A DNA stretch of 14,525 nt from RI-242 sp038246255 (GTDB lineage Bacteria; Planctomycetota; UBA1135; GCA-002686595): positions 1-14,525 of the forward strand of contig JBBRWC010000103.1 of assembly GCA_038246255.1 (NCBI GenBank). Direction: 5' to 3'. The notes under the pieces were generated by a model. The model made no database searches. It saw only the letters and a list, made by a program, of their open reading frames with translations, and had not been told where the DNA came from. Both the position numbers and the translations under genes were made by a program. Within the stretch, counting starts at the first letter, position 1. The number at the start of each line of letters is the position of its first letter. Positions 1 through 6,239 of the stretch are shown piece after piece.

Positions 1-120
1 CTCGACCTCGGCCTCCAGGGCCGCTGTCAGCATGCGCCGCGCGCCCAGGCGCACTACCTCGGTCAAAGCATCCCGGGTGGTGGTTGCACGGAACCCGAGG
101 GTTGTCGTAGCTTCAGACAT
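1..120 (-). CDS. IS256 (mutator)-family transposase, N-terminal 40 residues, cut by window edge
   Basis: Reading the minus strand from the ATG at 120 gives 40 codons open to the window edge, with the stretch TEVVRLGARRMLTAALEAEV. This is the typical N-terminus of IS256/mutator-type DDE transposases, which place a VR-x-GARRML-x-AALE-x-EV block just before a YL-type motif. A good ribosome binding site (AAGGA at 130-134 read on the minus strand, about 8 nt from the ATG) supports the start. The catalytic domain lies off the left edge, so intactness cannot be judged. The gene points away from the fic gene, and its element has cut the hsdS gene whose last codons lie just to the right. Family assignment is by recognition of a short block and could only be confused with a close mutator relative. 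Confidence 0.82.
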   Translation of the reverse strand, partial: MSEATTTLGFRATTTRDALTEVVRLGARRMLTAALEAEVE

Positions 121-233
121 GTGGCGTATCCTTGCTCCCTCGTCGGGGGCGTTCGGTGTTGATGTGAGAATCAAGCACCAAGGGTACGCCGCTCTGCTTC
201 TCAGATCACCGTCCACAACTTCTGGTCATACCT
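1..233 (-). mobile_element. Right-hand end of an IS256-type insertion sequence inserted in hsdS
   Basis: The element comprises the transposase start (1-120) and about 110 bp of non-coding end sequence. The outer end is placed near 231-233, because from 234 onward the plus strand reads the conserved C-terminus of a type I restriction specificity subunit. The terminal stretch around 212-231 (GTCCACAACTTCTGGTCATA) resembles the kind of terminal inverted repeat seen in high-GC IS256 relatives. The partner repeat is outside the window, so the boundary is an estimate good to a few bases. The 8-9 bp target duplication cannot be checked here. Confidence 0.6.
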
Positions 234-302
234 CGCTCCCTGGCCGAACTCGACGATCTATTTGCCTCCCTCCAGCACCGCGCCTTCCGGGGAGAACTGT
301 AG
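234..302 (+). pseudogene. hsdS: 3' remnant of hsdS, type I restriction specificity subunit
   Basis: The plus strand reads R-S-L-A-E-L-D-D-L-F-A-S-L-Q-H-R-A-F-R-G-E-L then TAG (300-302). The block ASLQHRAFRGEL is the characteristic C-terminus of many HsdS proteins, which choose the DNA sequence recognised by type I restriction-modification enzymes. Only about 22 codons survive; everything upstream has been displaced by the IS256-type element. The stop codon is 2 nt before the fic start, so hsdS, fic and hsdR were originally one transcription unit. Whether the 5' part of hsdS and hsdM survive beyond the element to the left is not visible. Confidence 0.8.
289..294 (+). promoter_or_regulatory. 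Ribosome binding site of the fic gene
   Basis: GGGGAG lies 10 nt before the ATG at 305 and inside the last codons of hsdS. It selects this ATG over the longer open frame that extends upstream through the insertion sequence to position 32. Confidence 0.55.
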
Positions 303-304
303 CC

Positions 305-1354
305 ATGACCGCCTTTGCGCCTCGCTTCACAGTTTCGCACCCGATCACGATGGCGCTCACCGCCATCGAACGGGCGCGCGGCTTTCTCGAAGCGGCGACC
401 CTGTCGGAGGCGTGGATCGAGCGCATGAGCCAGCGGGCGCTGCTGTTAGAGGCGCACCACACCACGCACATCGAGGGCACGCAGCTCACGCTCGACGAGG
501 CCGAGCGGCTGTGGGCGGGAGAGACGGTGGCCAGCGCGAACCGCGACGATGTGCGCGAGCTGCTCAACTACCGCGACGCCTTCAACCTGGTCTCGGAATA
601 TCTGTCGAGCGGCGAACCGATCACCAAGGGGCTGATCCGCGAGATTCACAAACGGCTGGTCGAGGGGGTACGCGGCGAAGCCGCCCAGCCGGGCACGTAC
701 CGCACGACCCAAAACTACGTAGCGAGCAGCCGCACACGTGAAATCATCTACACACCGCCGCCGCCCGAGCAGGTGGCGCCGCTGATGCGCGAGCTGGTGG
801 AGTGGCTGCGCGCCGAGTCGGGAGTCCATCCGGTGCTGGTGGCCGGCATCGCGCAGTTCCAGCTCGTCCACATCCACCCGTTCGTGGACGGCAACGGCCG
901 CACGTCACGTCTGCTTTCGACCCTTTGCCTCTACCGCGCCGGATACGACTTCAAACGGCTCTTCACGCTGAGCGAGTTCTATGACCGCGACCGCGGCGCC
1001 TTCTACCGGGCGATTCAATGCATGCGCGAGCAAGGCATGGACTTGACCGGCTGGGTCGAGTTCTTCGTTGGCGGGCTCGCGACACAATTGTCCGAGGTCA
1101 AAGCGCGCGGCGAGCGTGTGATCCGTCGGGACGTTCTCACCCGCGAGCATCGCCTCAACGCGCGCCAGACCCTTGCGATGGAGTGGCTCCTCGAGCGGGG
1201 CGAGATGCGGATCGAGGACCTGGAGGGGCTTTGCCCCGGCGTACATCGCCGCAGCTTGCAGCGCGATCTTCAAGCTCTCGTGGATCGCGGACTGACGACG
1301 GCGGAGGGAGCTGCTCGAGCCACTCGGTACGTGATTCGAGGTGACCTGCCATGA
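305..1354 (+). CDS. Fic-domain protein (probable AMP transferase) with built-in inhibitory helix
   Basis: The product is 349 residues. The Fic active-site motif HPFVDGNGRTSR is complete at residues 191-202, with the catalytic His191 and the nucleotide-binding GNGR. Fic enzymes usually transfer AMP from ATP to a hydroxyl side chain of a target protein. An N-terminal TTHIEG (residues 53-58) fits the inhibitory [S/T]xxxE[G/N] motif, with Glu57 expected to block the ATP site, making this a self-inhibited class II type. The C-terminal ~70 residues look like a winged-helix module. ATG 305 is chosen because it has a ribosome binding site and the upstream frame is only the insertion sequence. Such genes are frequent passengers in type I restriction loci between hsdS and hsdR; here the neighbours are broken but this frame has no visible lesion. 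The target is unknown. Confidence 0.9.
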   Translation: MTAFAPRFTVSHPITMALTAIERARGFLEAATLSEAWIERMSQRALLLEAHHTTHIEGTQLTLDEAERLWAGETVASANRDDVRELLNYRDAFNLVSEYLSSGEPITKGLIREIHKRLVEGVRGEAAQPGTYRTTQNYVASSRTREIIYTPPPPEQVAPLMRELVEWLRAESGVHPVLVAGIAQFQLVHIHPFVDGNGRTSRLLSTLCLYRAGYDFKRLFTLSEFYDRDRGAFYRAIQCMREQGMDLTGWVEFFVGGLATQLSEVKARGERVIRRDVLTREHRLNARQTLAMEWLLERGEMRIEDLEGLCPGVHRRSLQRDLQALVDRGLTTAEGAARATRYVIRGDLP

Positions 1355-1467
1355 AGGATTGCGGCATCCGGGCGCTGAGTATCGCGACAGAATCGCGACA
1401 CCGATTGCGACAGAATCGCGACACGACTTGCGACACGACTTGCGACAGTCGCGGCGGCGGAGCATGA
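1351..1467 (+). CDS. Candidate 38-residue small ORF coupled to fic and hsdR
   Basis: An open frame starts at ATG 1351, overlapping the fic stop as ATGA (1351-1354), and ends at TGA 1465-1467, overlapping the hsdR start ATG 1464 as ATGA. A purine-rich GAGGTGA at 1338-1344 lies 6 nt upstream of the ATG. The peptide begins MKDCGIRALSI and then becomes repetitive and polar (with CDTT repeats, Arg and Asp) because it is written on a GCGACA repeat array. I recognise no family. It may be a coupling ORF that carries ribosomes from fic to hsdR, or an accident of the repeat. In another frame the hsdR ORF itself could start upstream at GTG 1341, which would read through the same array. Confidence 0.4.
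   Translation: MKDCGIRALSIATESRHRLRQNRDTTCDTTCDSRGGGA
1384..1447 (+). repeat. Six phased GCGACA repeats between fic and hsdR
   Basis: GCGACA occurs at 1384, 1395, 1407, 1418, 1430 and 1442, with steps of 11, 12, 11, 12 and 12 bp. The spacers alternate between GAATC-like and CGACTT or CGATT-like sequences. The steps are close to one DNA helical turn, so the copies face roughly the same side of the helix. The array ends 16 bp before the hsdR start codon. It could be a binding array, a slippage-prone tract or a coding repeat of the small ORF. Confidence 0.75.
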
Positions 1468-3560
1468 GCCAGTTCGCCTTCCTCGGCCGCGAATGGCCCG
1501 CCGTCTGCGAGGCGGTGTTCAGCAAGGCGCGGGTCATCAACACACTCGGCAACCGCGCGGTGCATGGCCATCGCGCGATCCCGCCGGACGACGCGCTCGT
1601 GGCGGTGCGCGAGCTCTTCCATGTGTGTTACTGGCTTGGCCGCACCTAGGCACGTGGGGAACGCCCGGCACCGGGGCTCGTCTTCGATGCCGCCACGTTG
1701 CCAAAGCCGGGTGTCGCGCCGAAGCAGACGGCGGAGCAGCTGCAGCAGTTGGAGGCGGCGCTGCGCGAGTGCGACGAAAAGCTCACGGTGGTGCTGGCCG
1801 ACCGCACGGCGCTCGACGAGGAGCTGAAGCGCCTGCGCGCCGAGGTCGCCGCGGCTAAGCAGGCCGCAGCCGCGCAGCCGGACGCCCACGACTACTCCGA
1901 AGCGCAGACGCGCGACTACTTCATCGACCTGCTGCTCAAGGAAGCCGGCTGGCTGCTCGATCAGGCGCGCGACCGCGAGTTCGAAGTCGCGGGCATGCCC
2001 AACAACCAGGGCAAGGGCTTCGTGGACTACGTGCTCTGGGGCGACGACGGCAGGCCACTGGGACTCGTCGAAGCCAAGCGCACTCGGCGCGATGCGCGGG
2101 TCGGCCAGCAGCAGGCCAAGCTCTACGCCGATTGCCTGGAGCGGCAGTTCGGCCAGCGGCCGCTGATCTTCTACTCGAACGGCTACGAGCACTGGCTGTG
2201 GGACGACACGAGCTACCCGCCGCGCGCGGTTCAAGGCTTCTACAAGAAGGCGGAGCTGGAGCTGCTCGTCCAGCGCCGCGGCAGTCGCAAGCCGCTGGCC
2301 AGCGCCGAGATCAACTCGGCCATCGTCGAGCGCTTCTACCAGACGCGCGGCATCCGGCGCATCGCCGAGGCCTTCGAGCGCGACCACGACCGCAAGGCGC
2401 TGCTGGTGATGGCCACGGGCGCAGGCAAGACCCGCACGGTGATCGCGCTGGCCGACCTGCTGATGCGTTGCAACTGGGCGAAGCGCGTGTTGTTCCTGGC
2501 GGACCGCGTGGCGCTGGTCAACCAGGCGGTGAACGCCTTCAAGCGGCACCTGCCCGACGCCGCGCCGGTAAACCTGGTGACCGAGAAGGACGCCGAGGGA
2601 CGCGTCTTCGTCTCGACCTATCCGACGATGATGGGACTCATCGACGAGACAAGCGACGGGCAGCGCCGCTTTGGCGTCGGTCACTTCGACCTCGTCATCA
2701 TCGACGAGGCGCACCGCTCGGTGTTCCAGAGGTACCGCGCGATCTTCGACTACTTCGACTCGCTGCTGATCGGCCTCACCGCCACGCCCAAGGACGAAGT
2801 CGACCGCAATACCTACGGCCTGTTCGAGCTGGAGAACGGCGTGCCGACCGACGCCTACTCGCTCGAGGAGGCCGTGCGCGACGGGTTCCTCGTGCCACCG
2901 AAGGCCGTGTCGGTGCCGCTCAAGTTCCAGCGCGAGGGGATCAAGTACGACGAGCTGTCGGAAGACGACAAGGACCAGTGGGACGCGCTGGAGTGGGTCG
3001 AGGACGGCAACGTGCCCGAGAGCGTGGGGGCGGAGGCCGTCAACAAGTGGCTCTTCAACAAGGACACGGTCGACAAAGTGCTGGCGCACTTGATGACCCG
3101 CGGCATGACGGTCGCGGGCGGCGACCGGCTGGGCAAAACCATCCTCTTCGCCAAGAACCAGGCTTACGCCGATTTCATCGCCGAGCGGTTCAATGCCAAC
3201 TACCCCCACTACAAGGGCGAGTTTGCGCGCGTGATTCACAACAAGGTCACCTACGCGCAGAGCCTGATCGACAACTTCTCGCAGAAGGACAGGGCGCCGC
3301 ACATTGCCCTCTCGGTGGACATGCTCGACACGGGCATCGACATCCCCGAGGTCGCGAACCTGGTGTTTTTCAAGTTGGTGCGCTCGAAGACCAAGTTCTG
3401 GCAAATGTTCGGGCGCGGCACGCGGCTGTGTACCGACCTGCTCGGGCCGGGGCGGCACAAGCAGTTCTTCTACCTCTTCGACTACTGCCAGAACCTTGAG
3501 TACTTCAGCCAGAACCCCGAGACGACCGACGGCGCAGGCGGCCAGTCGTTGGGCAAGCGG
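1464..3560 (+). pseudogene. hsdR: hsdR, type I restriction endonuclease subunit R, disrupted by a stop codon and truncated
   Basis: HsdR is the DNA-translocating and cleaving subunit of type I restriction enzymes. The sequence starts MSQFAFLGREWPAV, then jumps straight to a block (CEAVFSKARVI) that normally lies some 50-60 residues later in the DUF4145-like N-terminal domain, so an in-frame deletion lies near 1503-1508. TAG at 1647-1649 replaces what should be Tyr in the RTYARG segment, and the same frame continues uninterrupted. The rest is well preserved: a PD-(D/E)xK nuclease (Asp codon 2025, EAK at 2070-2078), Walker A in MATGAGKT (2409-2432), DEAH box (2703-2714), TATPKDE, and motif VI QMFGRGTRL near 3400-3426. 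Homology stops after QSLGKR at about 3560, where IS3 debris begins, so the C-terminus is lost. Three lesions make a functional nuclease very unlikely. Confidence 0.92.
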
Positions 3561-3997
3561 CAGCTTGCGGTAAGCACGGCTCGCGTACTGGGAGCCTCGA
3601 TCGAAGTGGTGCACCAACCTCGCAGCTGGCTTCCGAGCGCTGAGCGCATTTCGAAGCGCAGCTTCCACCAACTCGGTTCGCATGTGGGTCGCCATCGACC
3701 AGCCGACAATCTTCCGCGTCGCCAAGTCGATGATCTGCGCCGGACCCGCTGCTGCAGGCCGTCCTGACGCATAAGGCGGGCGACGCGCTCTTCGCCAACT
3801 TGCACGCTATCGCGAACAAGCCGAACGTGGCCGCGTGGGGAGCCATACGTTCCGCGGCTCGCGGCATGGATCTTGCGAATCTGCGCCAGCAGCTTGGCAT
3901 CCTGAATGTCGCGTTCGCTCGGTCTGACCCGATTGGACCAGGCGTACCATCCGCTGCGGGAGACCCCGAGCACGCGGCACATCACCGCGATCGGGTG
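3561..3997 (-). pseudogene. IS3-family transposase OrfB fragment with internal deletion
   Basis: Read on the minus strand from 3997: HPIAVMCRVLGVSRSGWYAW, then a block with ASRGTYGSPR and VGEERVARLMRQDGL, typical of the helix-turn-helix region of IS3-family OrfB. At about 3731-3740 it jumps, with a frame change, to DLATRKIVGWSMATHMRTELVE and onward to HHFDRGSQYAS, the region around the second catalytic Asp (usually HSDRGSQY, with Ser here replaced by Phe). The stretch carrying the first catalytic Asp (WVGDITY-like) is missing, and so is everything after the RAYRKL block, including the catalytic Glu. OrfA and both terminal repeats are absent. It is dead debris fused to the broken end of hsdR. 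Confidence 0.85.
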
Positions 3998-4180
3998 TGC
4001 CTGACAACCTGATGGCCGCCGTGATCCGCAATGCCTTCGGCGCGCGACTACGGCTTCCAGATCGACCCGACGCCGGTGCGCTCGCCCGAGAAGAAGGGCA
4101 AGGTCGAACGGGATGCGCAGCACATCGAGAACGTGCCCCCGGACGAAATCGCGCGCCGCTTGGCGAAGATGTTCGGCTGA
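3994..4180 (+). pseudogene. IS21-type transposase (IstA) fragment, frameshifted
   Basis: The plus strand reads GVPDNLMAAVIRNAFGA (3994-4044) in one frame and then, after a short deletion near 4041-4046, DYGFQIDPTPVRSPEKKGKVE in another frame to a TGA at 4178-4180. PDNLxAAVI and the YGFxIDPTPxxxPxKKGKVE block are signatures of the integrase core of IS21-family IstA. The last 20 or so residues (HIENVPPDEIARRLAKMFG) do not obviously belong to IstA and may come from another source. The fragment abuts the IS3 remnant head-on, so two different elements collapsed here. Nothing functional is expected. Confidence 0.7.
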
Positions 4181-4193
4181 GCGCTTCCGTGCG

Positions 4194-6239
4194 TCAGTCG
4201 CGTGCGGTATGCGGCGCCGCGCGCGCGAGCAGGCGGCGGCGCAGGCCGGGGTCCTCGGAGACGATCTCGCGCGCGGCGGTCCAAAGGGCGAGGTCATCTT
4301 CGAAGCCCGCGAGGCCTTCCGCGTTCGCCCCCGACTGGCGCAGGCCCAAAAGATCCCCCATGCCGCGCTGACGCAGGTCCTCTTCGGCGATGGCGAAACC
4401 GTCCTCCGTCCGGACCAAGACCTCGAGCCGCCCGTGGCGCTCCGGTTCGGCGATCAGGAAGCAGTGCGAGCCCCTGGATCCGCGTCCCACGCGCCCCCGC
4501 AGTTGATGGAGTTGGGCGAGGCCAAAGCGGTCCGCGCCCTCGACCACCATCACCGCAGCTTCGGGCACATCGACTCCGACTTCCAGCACCGTCGTTCCCA
4601 CGAGGAGCCGCGCTTCGCCGCAGCGAAAACGCGCGAGCGCCGCCTGGCGCGCGGAGCTTTCGCGCCGTCCGTGCACGATCTCGACACCGTGCGCGGCGAG
4701 GCTCGAAGCCGCGAAAGCCGCAAACACATCCTCGGCTCCGGGGCCATCGTCGTTCGCTTCGATGCGCGGCAGCACCCAAAAGACGCGATCCTGCGCCGCG
4801 ATGCGCCCCGCGAGCCAGCGCACGAGGTCGGGGCGCTGGTGTGGTGCGAGCACACGCGTCACGATCGGCGAACGCCCGGGCGGTTTCTCGCGCAGGGCGC
4901 TGACTTCCAAATCACCATAGAGTGTCAGCGCGAGGGTGCGCGGGATCGGTGTCGCGGTCATCAGGAGCGCGTGTGCGGCCGCGCCCTTCTCCAAAAGGCG
5001 TCGGCGCTGGGCAACGCCAAAACGGTGCTGCTCGTCGATGATCGCAAGGGCGAGCGCGGCAAAACGCACGCCGCCGGAAAACAGCGCGTGGGTGCCAAAC
5101 AGCAGGTCGATCTCGCCGGTGGCAAGGCGCTCGAGCACGTCGCGCTTGCGCGCCGCACGCTGGGACCCGACCAGCAGATCGGCGCGCAGGCCCGTGCCCA
5201 AAAGCAGCGGTTCGGCGGCCGCGAGGTGCTGCTCTGCGAGCAACTCGGTCGGTGCAAGGAACGCGCTTTGTCCGCCCGCGCGCTTCACGCCGGCCGCGGC
5301 GACAAGGGCCACCGCGGTTTTGCCGGCCCCCACGTCACCCTGCAGCAGCCGGCGCATGGGAGCCGCCCGCGCGAGGTCGCGGGAGATCTCGTCCACGATC
5401 CGGCGCTGCCCATCGGTCGGCTCGAACGGCAACGCGGCGAACAGTCCCTGCCACACCTTTGCGGAATGCCGCACCCGCAGCGCACCCGTGTCCACCCCGC
5501 GTCCGCGGCGCGCGAGCCGTTCGACGAGCCGCGCCTGCAACACGAGAAGCCCGTCCAGCGCCAGCCGCCGCCGCGCCCCCTCGAACCGCTCGCGCGACGT
5601 GGGGGCGGCAAGTTCCGCGAGCGCCGCGGGATAATCGAGCAACGCCAACGCGGCCAGTCGCTCGCGCGGCAGTTCCTCGGGCAGCAGGCCCTCGAGCAAC
5701 CCGAGCGCACGCCGCACGAGGCCCGCGAGCACGCTGTTCGAGATGCCTTCGATCCGTCCGTACGCAGGTGCCAGGGTTCCAGGCGCGAGCGCCTGGGGTG
5801 CGATTCGCGGCCCCACGAGCACTGCGGCACGCGTGCCCCCGATGCGTCCCTCGAGTTCGAGCTCTGCCCCGATCACCAGCCGCTTTTTGAGCCAGGGCTG
5901 ATTGACGAACAGCGCGTCGAGGCGGGTTGTGCCGTCGGCGAGGGTCGCGCGCAACGCCGAGGCACCGCGCGGGCCCAGGCGAGTCCACGCGAGCGCCGTC
6001 AGCTTTCCGCGCACACGCACGGGTGTGCCCCGGGTGCGCGCCGCCGCGGCGAGGTCAAGGGGCGCGCTGGGCTCGATCAAACCGCGGGGTGGCAACGTCG
6101 CGAGGTCCCGCAGCGTGTGCAACCCGGCGCGGCCAAGCAGCGCGGCTTTTGCGGGCCCCACTCCCGCGAGCGCGGTCAACGGGTCCGCGGGACCGGGGTT
6201 GGCCGGCTTGAGCGCCGCGGTTTTCGCGCGTGCGCTCAC
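4194..6239 (-). CDS. recG: ATP-dependent DNA helicase RecG
   Basis: RecG remodels stalled replication forks and branch-migrates Holliday junctions in the cytoplasm. The product is 681 residues, close to the usual 690. An N-terminal helix-hairpin-helix-like PLTALAGVGPAKAALL is followed by the wedge/OB region. The motor carries Walker A GDVGAGKT (residues 301-308), DEQH (402-405), TATPIPRTLALTLYGDLEVS, and QLHQLRGRVGRG (from about 576), followed by the RecG-typical RGMGDLLGLRQSG. The GTG at 6239 is chosen because it overlaps the upstream stop as GTGA, a coupling arrangement; the frame stays open further upstream but only as a shadow of that gene. No terminator is visible: its stop is 13 bp from the IS21 debris, suggesting its downstream region was replaced. 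No lesion is visible. Confidence 0.96.
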   Translation of the reverse strand: MSARAKTAALKPANPGPADPLTALAGVGPAKAALLGRAGLHTLRDLATLPPRGLIEPSAPLDLAAAARTRGTPVRVRGKLTALAWTRLGPRGASALRATLADGTTRLDALFVNQPWLKKRLVIGAELELEGRIGGTRAAVLVGPRIAPQALAPGTLAPAYGRIEGISNSVLAGLVRRALGLLEGLLPEELPRERLAALALLDYPAALAELAAPTSRERFEGARRRLALDGLLVLQARLVERLARRGRGVDTGALRVRHSAKVWQGLFAALPFEPTDGQRRIVDEISRDLARAAPMRRLLQGDVGAGKTAVALVAAAGVKRAGGQSAFLAPTELLAEQHLAAAEPLLLGTGLRADLLVGSQRAARKRDVLERLATGEIDLLFGTHALFSGGVRFAALALAIIDEQHRFGVAQRRRLLEKGAAAHALLMTATPIPRTLALTLYGDLEVSALREKPPGRSPIVTRVLAPHQRPDLVRWLAGRIAAQDRVFWVLPRIEANDDGPGAEDVFAAFAASSLAAHGVEIVHGRRESSARQAALARFRCGEARLLVGTTVLEVGVDVPEAAVMVVEGADRFGLAQLHQLRGRVGRGSRGSHCFLIAEPERHGRLEVLVRTEDGFAIAEEDLRQRGMGDLLGLRQSGANAEGLAGFEDDLALWTAAREIVSEDPGLRRRLLARAAPHTARD

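Noticed and set aside
32..304. Upstream extension of the fic reading frame to 32
   Set aside because: It runs antisense through the transposase start and over the hsdS remnant. The ATG at 305 has a ribosome binding site and the usual Fic N-terminus.
1381..1447. CRISPR array
   Set aside because: Repeat units are only 11-12 bp, with no unique spacers of proper length and no cas genes nearby.
1155..3725. 856-codon open frame on the minus strand
   Set aside because: Antisense shadow of hsdR in GC-rich DNA. Only its first ~55 residues are meaningful, as the displaced IS3 OrfB segment.
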